Source: Bacteroidota bacterium
GTDB taxonomy: Bacteria; Bacteroidota; Bacteroidia; Bacteroidales; UBA6013
Assembly (NCBI GenBank): GCA_020048645.1
Contig: JAIFMG010000162.1
Span: 1-36,357, forward strand
Direction: 5' to 3'
DNA length: 36,357 nt
Positions 17,714 to 26,112 of this stretch are shown piece by piece (the stretch's first letter is position 1; every line of letters starts with the position of its first letter). A model generated the notes under the pieces. That model ran no database searches. It was given only the letters and a program-made list of their open reading frames with translations, and was not told the DNA's origin. The translations under genes were made by a program, and so were the position numbers.

Positions 17714-18058
17714 ATGAAAACACCAACACTTATTATTGCTTCCTTGCAATTTGGACTTTTCTTCTCACAAAATGTTGAAGCCCAGCGTGTTTTTGAGACA
17801 GACTACAGCTCTCAAGCCGATTTGGATGTTTTCATCGTTGATTACGAATCACAATGTGATTTGAAAGTTTATTACGTTGACTACTCATCGCAGGCAAGCA
17901 ACGACGGGCTCTGGCACATGGCGGACTACGCATCGCAAGCAGACGTCAAGGTTTTTTTCGTGGATTACGCGTCCCAGGCAGATTTGAAAATTTTCATCGT
18001 CGATTATTCATCGCAAGCCGGTTGGCGGGATAGTTCAAAACAGCATTTGTTGGATTGA
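17714..18058 (+). CDS. Secreted six-repeat protein of the 7(1) septoil knot (DUF6150) type
   Basis: The 114-residue product has a signal peptide (MKTPTLIIAS to VEA, about residues 1-23). It then consists almost entirely of six ~13-residue repeats, each aromatic-x-x-Asp-Tyr-x-Ser-Gln-Ala: FETDYSSQADLD, FIVDYESQCDLK, YYVDYSSQASND, HMADYASQADVK, FFVDYASQADLK and FIVDYSSQAGWR. This is the signature I associate with the DUF6150/'7(1) septoil knot' family, whose predicted fold is one of the most complex protein knots. Function is unknown. The second repeat carries the only Cys of the mature protein. Codon choice differs among repeats, so the array is old and not a recent DNA expansion. It precedes the DPP III gene by about 90 bp on the same strand, so co-transcription is possible. 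Confidence 0.85.
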   Translation: MKTPTLIIASLQFGLFFSQNVEAQRVFETDYSSQADLDVFIVDYESQCDLKVYYVDYSSQASNDGLWHMADYASQADVKVFFVDYASQADLKIFIVDYSSQAGWRDSSKQHLLD

Positions 18059-18151
18059 GCTTGGCTTGAGGGTTGTCTTTTTCTAGTACGCTTGTCAGGT
18101 CTGCTAATTTTGCTATATTGTATGGTCATTACAAACCTAAATCCTTCCGAA

Positions 18152-20131
18152 ATGGAAACAATAGAACGCATTCACTCCTCGGGTTTCCAATTAGATCCCG
18201 ATTACTTCGACGACTACTGCTTGCTGCGGTTTAAAAATGACGCTTTCCAACATCTGGACCTCAAGCAAAAGAAATATGCCTATTACTTATCGCAAGCCGC
18301 TCTGCACGGACGTGACATCGTCTGGGACCAAAACTTTTCCAGCAATTTGTTGCTAAGGAGATTCCTTGAGAAGCTATACAAGGAAAACAAGCTGGTCAAT
18401 AGCCCAAATGTTGAAAAGTATCTGAAGTACCTTTGGTTTCACAACGGCATCCACCACTACGTTTCTGGTGATAAAATCTCGGCGACATTTTCTGAAAAAG
18501 AGTTGAACGAAATCGTTGATGGTCTTGCTGACAGCGAATGGTTTCATGAATTACATGTCGAAAAGGCTACCTTTTTAGACGATCTGCGCAAAATTATTTT
18601 CGACAAGACACTCTACGCCCGAAAGGTTGAGCAAGAGCCTGGGGTCGATTTGGTGAAGGCTTCCGCTGTCAATTTCTACGAGAATGTAAGCCAAAGTGAT
18701 GCGGATGATTATTACCAGAAATTTCGCGATCCCAGCGATCCAACACCGCCCTGGCATGGATTGAACTCAAAATTGGTAAAAACTGAAGATGGCCAGATTG
18801 ATGAAAAAGTCTGGAAAATCGACGGAATGTACTCGCAAGCACTTGAAAAAGTGGTTGATAACCTTCGTTTGGCAGCAGAAAATGCCGACAAGCCTTCCCA
18901 AAAAGCATGGATAGCCAAACTCATCGAATATTACCAAACGGGCAATCTGCGCACCTTCGACGAGTACAACATCGCCTGGCTGGCTGACAACGATTCGGAC
19001 GTGGATTGCATCAACGGTTTTATCGAGGTTTATGACGACCCGCGAAGCCAGAAAGCTACTTGGGAATCGGTGGTCCACATCAAGGATTTCGCTCTTACTC
19101 AACGCTTTGGCATCATCGCCGAACAGGCCGCGTGGTTCGAGAAAAACTCCCCCATCATGCAAGAGCACAAAAAGGAAAACCCCACCGGCATTTCCTACAA
19201 AGTCGTGCAAAGCTTGGCACAAGCCGGCGCGACCTCTCCTACCTCGCCCATTGGCATCAACCTCCCCAATTCGGAGTGGATTCGCGAGCGGCATGGCTCG
19301 AAGTCCATCTCGCTATCCAACATCGAAGATGCCTATGACATGATGGCCGAGAAGAAAGGCGTCATGGCCTCATTCATGCTTCATGAAGCCGCTGAAAAAC
19401 ATCGCGCTTATGGACCTTGGCCTTTCAAAATCATGGTTGGCCTTCACGAGGTGATTGGACACGGCTCCGGAAAGTTGGAACCTGGTGTTGATTCGCCAAA
19501 AAACACTTTGAAAAGTTATGCGAACGTAATCGAGGAAACCCGTGCGGATTTGGTGGCGCTCTATTTCATCACCGACCCTCGCATCGTCGAACTGAAACTC
19601 CTGCCCGATTTGGGTGCTGGCAAATCCGAATACGACCGCTATTTTACCAATGCGCTGATGACCCAATTGAATCGTGTTGAATTGGAAAAAAACATTGAGG
19701 AAGCGCACATGCGAAACCGGCTACTCATCGCCAATTGGGTCATGGAGAAAGCCTTGCCCGAAAAAGCCATTGAATGGGTAAACATCGACGGGCTTGACTA
19801 TGTCCAAATCAATGACTACGCAAAGGTTCGCCACTGGATCGGACAGCTTTTGCGGGAGGTGCAGCGCATCAAATCGCAGGGCGATCACGCAGCAGCACAG
19901 GCGCTTGTCGAAAACTTCGGCGTCCGGGTTGACCCGCAAATGCACGCGAAGGTGAAGGCTCGCTTTGCCGAAATCCAGATGCCCAAGTTCTACGGTTTCC
20001 TCAATCCTCTGCTCAGCCCGGTTTGCGAAAATGGCGCGATGGTTGATATTCAACTATCTTACAACCAGGGATTTGCCGAGCAGATGATGTTCTACGCCGA
20101 ACATTACTCGCACTTGCCCAACAAAAACTAA
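18152..20131 (+). CDS. Dipeptidyl-peptidase III (M49 metallopeptidase)
   Basis: From ATG 18152 the product has 659 residues without a signal peptide and is therefore cytoplasmic. The M49 zinc motifs are both intact: HEVIGH at about residue 432, followed by GSGKLEPGV, and EETRADLVALYF at about residue 461, close to the usual ~29-residue spacing. Other family segments include YYLSQAALHGRDIVWDQN near the N-terminus and a long helical C-terminal lobe. The enzyme removes dipeptides from the N-terminus of short peptides and commonly finishes intracellular peptide turnover. ATG 18122 is also in frame, but a TAATTTTG box at 18105-18112 would leave almost no leader for it. An earlier TTG (18092) would place that box inside the gene. 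The family assignment is firm. Confidence 0.95.
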   Translation: METIERIHSSGFQLDPDYFDDYCLLRFKNDAFQHLDLKQKKYAYYLSQAALHGRDIVWDQNFSSNLLLRRFLEKLYKENKLVNSPNVEKYLKYLWFHNGIHHYVSGDKISATFSEKELNEIVDGLADSEWFHELHVEKATFLDDLRKIIFDKTLYARKVEQEPGVDLVKASAVNFYENVSQSDADDYYQKFRDPSDPTPPWHGLNSKLVKTEDGQIDEKVWKIDGMYSQALEKVVDNLRLAAENADKPSQKAWIAKLIEYYQTGNLRTFDEYNIAWLADNDSDVDCINGFIEVYDDPRSQKATWESVVHIKDFALTQRFGIIAEQAAWFEKNSPIMQEHKKENPTGISYKVVQSLAQAGATSPTSPIGINLPNSEWIRERHGSKSISLSNIEDAYDMMAEKKGVMASFMLHEAAEKHRAYGPWPFKIMVGLHEVIGHGSGKLEPGVDSPKNTLKSYANVIEETRADLVALYFITDPRIVELKLLPDLGAGKSEYDRYFTNALMTQLNRVELEKNIEEAHMRNRLLIANWVMEKALPEKAIEWVNIDGLDYVQINDYAKVRHWIGQLLREVQRIKSQGDHAAAQALVENFGVRVDPQMHAKVKARFAEIQMPKFYGFLNPLLSPVCENGAMVDIQLSYNQGFAEQMMFYAEHYSHLPNKN

Positions 20132-20138
20132 AGCGGGG

Positions 20139-20184
20139 GCCCTAGCCAAGCCCTGTTGCTTGTCAGCATGTCGTAGGCTAGGGC
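20139..20184. repeat. Nine-base inverted repeat after the DPP III gene
   Basis: GCCCTAGCC (20139-20147) pairs with GGCTAGGGC (20176-20184) across a 28-base loop, starting 8 bp after the stop codon. No T-run follows, so it is at best a weak terminator or an RNA 3'-end structure. Confidence 0.35.
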
Positions 20185-20223
20185 TAACCCAATCGGCAAA
20201 ATAAGTACGAATACAATTGCGAA

Positions 20224-20496
20224 ATGACACTATGTTACGGTGGAAACTGTCCACTTCGCGTCGATTGCTGGCGATTTGTCGTTGCACGATACGGGCGGAA
20301 GAATTACTTGGGCAGCGCTCCCTATGACCCGGACACAAATTCGTGCGACTATTTCCTGCCTATCCCGCGCCCAACCAACTCCCAAATCGAAGTCCGAGCC
20401 TATTACCTCTGGGATGCGATGGGGCGACCTTCTGGACAGGATTTGTCGATTTGGCTTCAGGCGGAGGCCGAGTTGCAGGCCAGCTTCAAATCGTGA
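20224..20496 (+). CDS. Small four-cysteine DUF2934 domain protein
   Basis: The 90-residue product has two parts. The N-terminal half carries four cysteines, C4, C9, C15 and C41, in the arrangement CYGGNCPLRVDCWRF and later TNSCDYF. The C-terminal half (about 53-86) is a DUF2934 motif: IEVRAYYLWDAMGRPSG followed by WLQAEAELQAS. The Cys set could bind a metal ion, by inference only. DUF2934 is a short helical motif of unknown function. No signal peptide is present. A longer frame running through this region into the next gene is rejected because that gene has a clear signal peptide start at 20594. The gene sits alone between DPP III and the propeller-SpoIIE receptor. Confidence 0.75.
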   Translation: MTLCYGGNCPLRVDCWRFVVARYGRKNYLGSAPYDPDTNSCDYFLPIPRPTNSQIEVRAYYLWDAMGRPSGQDLSIWLQAEAELQASFKS

Positions 20497-20593
20497 AAAT
20501 CAAGGCATTCCGTTAGAAATACCCGCTCTTTTCTCCGCAATTTCAAGTTTGCGTTTTTTTCTTACCTTGTGGAAAACGCATCAAGCTTCTGCC

Positions 20594-23500
20594 ATGAAAA
20601 AAATCGTCTCACTGCTGTTGCTTATTACAATTTTTGGGAAAATCACTTTCTCCCAGTCATACTTTTTTGACAATTATGGCGTGAAGGATGGCTTGGCACA
20701 ATCGAAGGTCTATCAAGTTTCGCAAGACCGCGAGGGATACCTTTGGCTGGGTACTGAAAGCGGCATTTCTCGGTTCGATGGGGTAAGCTTTCGCAATTTC
20801 ACTGCCGAGGATGGCTTCTTCGAAAACGGCGTCCGTGCCGTGTGCCATACCGCGAACGGAGCGACCTGGACCGGACATACAGGCGGTGGCATTAGCCGCT
20901 GGAAAGATGGCAAGCTGCTCATCATCAAGCCAGAAGCCTGGGGGATCAAAGGGGATATCACCAGTCTGCTGGCAACCCGCGAGGGCCAGCTCTGGGTGGG
21001 TACGCACGGCTCCGGAGCTTTCCTCTTGGAGAACCCCGAAGCCGACTCGGCCGACTTCGTCGTCCGGCAGTTCGCGGGCCAAGAGCGGTTGAGCGACTTG
21101 GTTTTCAACCTTTACCAGACCCGATCGGGTGAAGTACTGTTCGTTATTGACAAGTTTGTAAAACGGTACATTCCCGAGCAACAAACCTTCGAACGAATCG
21201 GTGTCGGAATCTTGCCCGAATTTTTCCAGATAACCAGCCTGCTCGAAGATGACCGCGGCGATTTCTGGTTCGGGACCTACAACGATGGCCTCTACCATTG
21301 GGACAAAAACAAGGATGAAATCACCTTTTATGACCAAGTAAAAAGTGGCTTGTCGCACAATTTCGTCAGTTGCCTCAGCCAAGACCCACAGGGGAATATC
21401 TGGGCAGGCACCTGGGGGGGCGGCATATCTGTCCTTGATCGCCAAAGCGACGAAATCAGAATCTTCAATGCTACCAACGGTCTCAAAGACAACAAGATAT
21501 GGAGCATCACCCCTGACCGCGAGGGGAATATGCTCGTGGGTACGAACGAAAATGGACTGATGATTTTCAAAGGGCTTGCTTTCCTCTCGTACTTGCCACA
21601 GAATGGCCTGCCCGACCCGCAGGTCTTGGCCATTGAGCAAGATGGGCAAGGCCGGATATGGTTGGGAACCAACGATGGCATCGCGTTGATTGACAGTGCG
21701 TTTATGGGCCCGCGAAGGCCCAGTCTGCTGCGTGAAGGTCTTGCCAACTCGAGGGTGAGGTTCCTCAAGAAAGACCGGAACGGCGCCATTTGGGTCGGCA
21801 CCGACATGGGCGTGCAAAACTACGATTCGCAAAAGGACAAGTTCTATTACAACTTCTTGGTAAACAGCCGGTTTCCCAATGGCAACACCCTCGTTACTGC
21901 TCTCGAAGTCGATTCAGGAAACAACCTTTGGGTAGGAACGATTGCCGGGCTCATCTACTACGAAATTGACCAGGACAAAGTCGCTTTCCTGAGCCAGATC
22001 GACGGGCTGGCTGGCAATGACATTTCGGCGCTTTTTGCTGACCAGCAAGGCAGAATTTGGGTTGGGGCCCGCGGTGCTGGCCTTAGCCTTATCGAAGGAG
22101 AGCAGATTCGGGCGCTCGACTTGGGGGCCAACTTCACGCCCACGGCAATCGCGCAGGATTCGTCGGGGCGGATGTGGATCGGCACCGAGGGCCAGGGCAT
22201 TTTCGTGCTCGACAGCGAGCTGAAAGTCGAGCGACGGCTTCGCCTTTCGGATGGCCTCTTGGCCGATTTGATCACTGTTTTGGGGACAGACAAACAAGGC
22301 AACATGTACATAGGATCGAACCGTGGTTTGAACCTGTTGCGATGGTCTGACCAGAAGCTGCTGACTTTCACCGAAAGGACTGGATTTACTGGTATCGAGG
22401 TCAAAAACAACGCATTTTGTCTGGATGGCCAAGGCATGGCGTGGCTGGGAACAGTCAACGGCGCCATTCGCCACAACCCATTCCTGAGCTCCGAAAACCA
22501 ACTGGAGCCGCTCACCCACATCATGGATTTCACCGTCAACTTCAAGGCGACGGCATTGACCCAGGGGCTGCGACTCAACTACGACCAGAACTCCATCTCC
22601 TTCACTTTCAGCAGCATCTGCCTGACGGATCCCAGCGCCGTGCGGTACCGCATCCGCCTCAAGGGCATCGACGAGGAGTGGCGCCCGCCGACTGACCAGA
22701 CCTTCGTGAGCTTCCCCTCGCTCCCACCCAACTCCTACACCTTCGAGGTCGTGGCCTGCAACAACTCGGGCCTTTGGAACTCCGAGCCGGTTTCGTTTCA
22801 CTTCACCATCGCGCCTCCCTTTTACAGGACTTGGCTTTTTTATCTTATCGTCTTGAGCCTTGTGGCCGCGGCCATTGTCTCCTACATCAAAATTCGAGAG
22901 GCTTCCCTGAAAAGGGAAAACCTGGTGCTAGAAGAAAAGGTTAGAGAAAGGACGGCGGAAGTAACGCAAAAGAACATCCAGTTGGCCCAGATCAACCACG
23001 ATTTGCTGGACAGCATCCGCTATGCCAAGCGTATTCAGGACGCTGTTCTGCCCGAGGGTGCCGTGATGGACCAGAGCCTGGCCGAGTATTTCATCTTCTT
23101 CCGGCCTCGCGACATCGTGAGCGGCGACTTCTACTGGATGACCCAGCGCGATGGGAAAATTTATATCACGGCCGCGGACTGCACGGGGCATGGAGTTCCG
23201 GGTGCTTTCATGAGCATGCTGGGAGTCAGCTTCCTCAACGAGATCGTCAACGGCGGCAAGGCCGAGCAGGCGGCCGAAATCCTCGAGCAGCTCAAGCAGG
23301 ATGTCATTCGATCGCTCAAGCAGAAGGGCCAGGAAGGCGAGGCCCAGGATGGCATGGACATGTCGTTCTGCGTCATTGACCGGCAGGCCATGCGCTTGCA
23401 GTTCGCCGGCGCCTACAATCCGCTTTACTTCGTGCGCGATGGCAAGCTCGAAACCATCAAGGCCGACAGGATGCCCATTGGGATCTACATGAAAAAAGGT

Positions 23501-23755
23501 GCGAAAACATTCACAAACCATGAGATTGAGTTGCAGCATGGTGATTGTTTTTATATGTTTTCCGATGGCTTTCACGACCAGTTTGGCGGCGACGACGGGC
23601 GCAAATTGATGAACAAGAACTTCAGGAACATCATTCTTGAGGCCAGCGCTTTGCCCATGAGCCAGCAAAAGGCTTTCTTAGGGGCGAAATTGGAAGAATG
23701 GATGGGCGACCACCAGCAGGTGGACGACATTCTGATCATCGGCATAAAAGTCTGA
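20594..23755 (+). CDS. Propeller sensor with Y_Y_Y domain and SpoIIE-type PP2C phosphatase
   Basis: The 1053-residue product starts with a signal peptide (MKKIVSLLLLITIFGKITFSQ). Periplasmic residues ~22-670 hold many two-component-regulator propeller repeats of the type DREGYLWLGTESGISRFDG, GQLWVGTHGSG and GRIWLGTNDG, probably two seven-bladed propellers. A Y_Y_Y domain (about 675-740) and one membrane helix (about 745-767) follow. The cytoplasmic part has a coiled coil with KVRERTAEVTQKN (768-812) and a SpoIIE/PP2C phosphatase (815-1053). Its metal-binding motifs are intact: DIVSGDFYW, ADCTGHGVPGAFMS, DGMDMSFCVID and YMFSDGFHDQFGG. By family precedent it would dephosphorylate a STAS-type partner in response to an extracellular ligand. 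It replaces the kinase usual in such receptors. The next gene starts 6 bp later, indicating co-transcription. Confidence 0.95.
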   Translation: MKKIVSLLLLITIFGKITFSQSYFFDNYGVKDGLAQSKVYQVSQDREGYLWLGTESGISRFDGVSFRNFTAEDGFFENGVRAVCHTANGATWTGHTGGGISRWKDGKLLIIKPEAWGIKGDITSLLATREGQLWVGTHGSGAFLLENPEADSADFVVRQFAGQERLSDLVFNLYQTRSGEVLFVIDKFVKRYIPEQQTFERIGVGILPEFFQITSLLEDDRGDFWFGTYNDGLYHWDKNKDEITFYDQVKSGLSHNFVSCLSQDPQGNIWAGTWGGGISVLDRQSDEIRIFNATNGLKDNKIWSITPDREGNMLVGTNENGLMIFKGLAFLSYLPQNGLPDPQVLAIEQDGQGRIWLGTNDGIALIDSAFMGPRRPSLLREGLANSRVRFLKKDRNGAIWVGTDMGVQNYDSQKDKFYYNFLVNSRFPNGNTLVTALEVDSGNNLWVGTIAGLIYYEIDQDKVAFLSQIDGLAGNDISALFADQQGRIWVGARGAGLSLIEGEQIRALDLGANFTPTAIAQDSSGRMWIGTEGQGIFVLDSELKVERRLRLSDGLLADLITVLGTDKQGNMYIGSNRGLNLLRWSDQKLLTFTERTGFTGIEVKNNAFCLDGQGMAWLGTVNGAIRHNPFLSSENQLEPLTHIMDFTVNFKATALTQGLRLNYDQNSISFTFSSICLTDPSAVRYRIRLKGIDEEWRPPTDQTFVSFPSLPPNSYTFEVVACNNSGLWNSEPVSFHFTIAPPFYRTWLFYLIVLSLVAAAIVSYIKIREASLKRENLVLEEKVRERTAEVTQKNIQLAQINHDLLDSIRYAKRIQDAVLPEGAVMDQSLAEYFIFFRPRDIVSGDFYWMTQRDGKIYITAADCTGHGVPGAFMSMLGVSFLNEIVNGGKAEQAAEILEQLKQDVIRSLKQKGQEGEAQDGMDMSFCVIDRQAMRLQFAGAYNPLYFVRDGKLETIKADRMPIGIYMKKGAKTFTNHEIELQHGDCFYMFSDGFHDQFGGDDGRKLMNKNFRNIILEASALPMSQQKAFLGAKLEEWMGDHQQVDDILIIGIKV

Positions 23756-23761
23756 ACCACA

Positions 23762-25168
23762 ATGCAAGAAGTGAAATTGAACCTGCCCAGCCTTTTCGTC
23801 GAGCGGATGCGCGCGCGTCTGGGCGATGAATTTGAAGCCTTCGAGAAGGCGCTGGAGGAGCCCGCGCCCAGTTCGGTGCGTTGGAATCCGGCCAAAACCA
23901 TCCTGGAAGCCAAGGCGTTGCCGGTTGTTCCCTGGTGCGCGTGGGGCCAACTGCTGCCCCGGAGGCCTTCGTACACGCTCGATCCGCTCTTGCACGCGGG
24001 CGCCTACTACGTGCAGGAGGCCAGCTCGATGTTCCTGGGGCATGTGCTGGAGCACCTGCGGTTGCGCGGGGCCTTGGCCGCGCTCGACCTCTGCGCGGCG
24101 CCCGGGGGCAAAAGCACCCTGCTGGCCTCGGCCCTGCCCGAAGGCTCGCTGCTGGTAGCCAACGAAGTCGTCGCGACTCGTGCCCAGATCCTGAAAGAAA
24201 ACCTCAACAAATGGGGAAGTCCGAACGTTGCAATAACAAGCAACCAACCTGAAGATTTCGCCCAACTTGGGCCTGTTTTTGACTTGATGCTGGTGGACGC
24301 GCCTTGCTCGGGCGAAGGGCTTTTCCGCAAGGATCCGGATGCCATTGGGCACTGGTCGCCAGAGAACCTGCTCATGTGCCAAAAGCGACAGGAAAAAATC
24401 CTGGAAGAAGCCTGGCCGGCCCTCAAAGAAGATGGAATCTTGATTTACAGCACCTGCACCTACAACCCGGGGGAGAACGAGCAGATCTTGGAATGGCTCT
24501 GCGAGAATTTCGCCGTGGAGGAACTGCCCATCGAGCTGCCCGAGGGCTGGGGAGTGCAAAAAATCGAGGCGGTTTCGGCCAGCGGTTTCGCCTTTTTGCC
24601 GCACAGGCTGACGGGCGAAGGCTTTTTCCTGGCTGTTCTGCGCAAAACTCCTGGCGGAGTGAGCGGCAAGAAATTCAAAACCCAGAAGAAATCATCCAAA
24701 AATCCGCATTTCAGCAACAAAGAACAGCCCGAAGTGCTCGAGTGGATCGACTGGGACGACGCCGATTTCCATTTGCCCGGCGAGTCGGTCGAGGTCTTTT
24801 CGGGCCAATGGCGCGGGCTGATGACGAACCTGCGGCAAAACTTGCACCCCTTGCAACTGGGCCAGCCTCTCGCTCTGCCCGACAAGCGCGGATGGCGGCC
24901 CGATCCGCTGCTGTCCTTCAGCACAAGGCTGCGGCGCGACGCTTTCCCGAGGACGGAGTTGGGCTTGCACGCGGCCTTGACCTACTTGGCCAAGGGTGAA
25001 ACGAAGGCCGATTTGCCACAAGGCATGGGCATTTTCACTTTCCAGGATTTGCCGCTGGGCTTCTACAAGCAGGCCGGCGCGCGGGTCATCAACCATTTCC
25101 CCAAAGACTGGCGGGTGCGCATGGACGTGCCGCTGGTTCCGCCTTTGCCATTTTGGTGGTTGGATTGA
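23762..25168 (+). CDS. rRNA (cytosine-5)-methyltransferase, RsmF/RsmB (NOP2/Sun) family
   Basis: The 468-residue product has the NOL1/NOP2/Sun fold. An N-terminal LPSLFVERMRARLGDEFEAF precedes YYVQEASSMF and the SAM-binding loop LDLCAAPGGKS (about 113-123). Motif IV DAPCSGEGLFRKD and the catalytic-cysteine motif YSTCTYNPGENE follow. The C-terminal ~150 residues, with RRDAFPRTELGLHAALTYL, resemble the RNA-binding tail of RsmF-type enzymes. It would methylate C5 of a cytosine in 16S rRNA; the exact site cannot be assigned. It follows the propeller-SpoIIE gene by 6 bp and ends 22 bp before a strong terminator, so the two probably form one transcript. Base composition is clearly more GC-rich than the left half of the window. 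Confidence 0.93.
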   Translation: MQEVKLNLPSLFVERMRARLGDEFEAFEKALEEPAPSSVRWNPAKTILEAKALPVVPWCAWGQLLPRRPSYTLDPLLHAGAYYVQEASSMFLGHVLEHLRLRGALAALDLCAAPGGKSTLLASALPEGSLLVANEVVATRAQILKENLNKWGSPNVAITSNQPEDFAQLGPVFDLMLVDAPCSGEGLFRKDPDAIGHWSPENLLMCQKRQEKILEEAWPALKEDGILIYSTCTYNPGENEQILEWLCENFAVEELPIELPEGWGVQKIEAVSASGFAFLPHRLTGEGFFLAVLRKTPGGVSGKKFKTQKKSSKNPHFSNKEQPEVLEWIDWDDADFHLPGESVEVFSGQWRGLMTNLRQNLHPLQLGQPLALPDKRGWRPDPLLSFSTRLRRDAFPRTELGLHAALTYLAKGETKADLPQGMGIFTFQDLPLGFYKQAGARVINHFPKDWRVRMDVPLVPPLPFWWLD

Positions 25169-25190
25169 GTATCGAGGAAGCGTACAATCG

Positions 25191-25231
25191 GACAGCCCTG
25201 GGAAAATCGCTTTCCCAGGGCTGTCAATTTT
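25191..25231 (+). terminator. Strong rho-independent terminator after the rRNA methyltransferase gene
   Basis: GACAGCCCTGGGAAA (25191-25205) pairs perfectly over 15 bp with 25211-25225 around the loop ATCGC, followed by AATTTTG. The minus-strand slyD gene ends 20 bp further on and may also use the stem, but there no T-run follows. Confidence 0.85.
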
Positions 25232-25250
25232 GATCCGTGCGGTGGACCTA

Positions 25251-25946
25251 TCAGTGGCAACCGCAGCCGCCGCCGCCATGTCCGTGGCCATGTCCGTGGC
25301 CATGCTCGTGGTCATGGCCTCCGCCGCCACAGCATCCGCCGCCGCCATGCCCGTGTCCGTGCTCATGGTCGTGGTCGTGCTCGTGCTCATGGTCATGGTC
25401 GTGGTGCCCGCTGCCGCAACCGCATCCGCCTTTGGCCTTCTGGCCTTTGACGAGCTTGTTTTTCTTTTCGAGGTTGGAGGCTTCGCGGACGGAGACGATG
25501 CTTCCGGTGAAGTTGAGGTCTTCCTCGGCCAGGGGGTGGTTGAAGTCCATCTTGACGGAGTCCTCGCCCACGACCAGCACGCGGCCGTTGAGGCGGCTTC
25601 CGTGGTTGTCGGTCATGGGGATGGTGTTGCCGATGGCCAGCATCTCGCGGTCGATCTCGCCGTTGACGCGGAAGATTTCGAGGTCGAGGTCGATGATGGA
25701 ATCGGCTTGGCTTGGGCCATAAGCCTCCAAGTTGCTGATGCGGAACTGGAACTTGTCGCCCTCGCGGAGCCCTTTGAGGTGCTCCTCGAATTTGGGAAGC
25801 ATGTGCCCGGCTCCGTAGTAGAACTCGAGCGGGCGGGAGTCGTTGACGATTTCAATCAACTCGCCCTCGTTGGTGCGCAGTTCGTAAACCAGCTTCACCA
25901 CGTGGTCATTATCAATGGCCAGGAGGTCTGTTTCTGTTGTGATCAT
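25251..25946 (-). CDS. slyD: SlyD-type FKBP peptidyl-prolyl isomerase with metal-binding tail
   Basis: The 231-residue product starts with an FKBP half-domain (HVVKLVYELRTNEGELIE, PLEFYYGAGHMLPKFEEHL) interrupted by an insert-in-flap chaperone domain (about 72-130). The FKBP fold then closes with VDFNHPLAEEDLNF-like residues, read here as KMDFNHPLAEEDLNFTG. The last ~59 residues are almost only His, Gly, Asp, Glu and Cys; I count 19 His and 6 Cys. In Escherichia coli such a tail binds nickel and feeds hydrogenase maturation. No hydrogenase or urease gene is in the window, so the tail may serve metal storage or zinc/nickel homeostasis. The protein is cytoplasmic and stands alone behind its own promoter. 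Confidence 0.95.
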   Translation of the reverse strand: MITTETDLLAIDNDHVVKLVYELRTNEGELIEIVNDSRPLEFYYGAGHMLPKFEEHLKGLREGDKFQFRISNLEAYGPSQADSIIDLDLEIFRVNGEIDREMLAIGNTIPMTDNHGSRLNGRVLVVGEDSVKMDFNHPLAEEDLNFTGSIVSVREASNLEKKNKLVKGQKAKGGCGCGSGHHDHDHEHEHDHDHEHGHGHGGGGCCGGGGHDHEHGHGHGHGHGGGGCGCH

Positions 25947-25958
25947 GGTCGAAGTATT

Positions 25959-25987
25959 TAAAGATAAAAAGGTCTTTTATTTGCAAA
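25959..25987 (-). promoter_or_regulatory. Predicted promoter of slyD
   Basis: On the minus strand TTTG (25987-25984), 17 bases, then TATCTTTA (25966-25959), one mismatch from TAnnTTTG. The start codon at 25946 would leave a leader of only about 7 bases. Confidence 0.45.
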
Positions 25988-26046
25988 AAGTTCCATTGGC
26001 CGTAAAAGTACGCTTTTTGGATGAATTGGCAAGCGCTTTCCCGCAT

Positions 26047-26074
26047 AAAAAAAAGCCCCTTCTCAAAGGGGCTT
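26047..26074 (-). terminator. Rho-independent terminator of the Bax-inhibitor-1 gene
   Basis: On the minus strand AAGCCCCTT and AAGGGGCTT (26074-26053) form a 9-bp stem with a four-base loop, followed directly by eight T residues (complement of 26054-26047). It lies 39 bp after the stop codon. Confidence 0.88.
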
Positions 26075-26112
26075 GTTGGTGGGCAAAGGCAAAGTTGCCG
26101 CCGCGCGGGCGA

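Noticed and set aside
17795-18040. Regular repeats that might suggest a CRISPR-like array
   Set aside because: The ~40-bp periodicity comes from the protein repeats. The repeats differ in codons and have no constant spacers.
20240-20593. An upstream extension of the propeller-SpoIIE gene
   Set aside because: The extension overlaps the DUF2934 gene out of frame and precedes a textbook signal peptide at 20594.
21914-22801. A 295-codon minus-strand frame opposite the propeller repeats
   Set aside because: It has no domain or signal and is antisense to well-formed propeller repeats.
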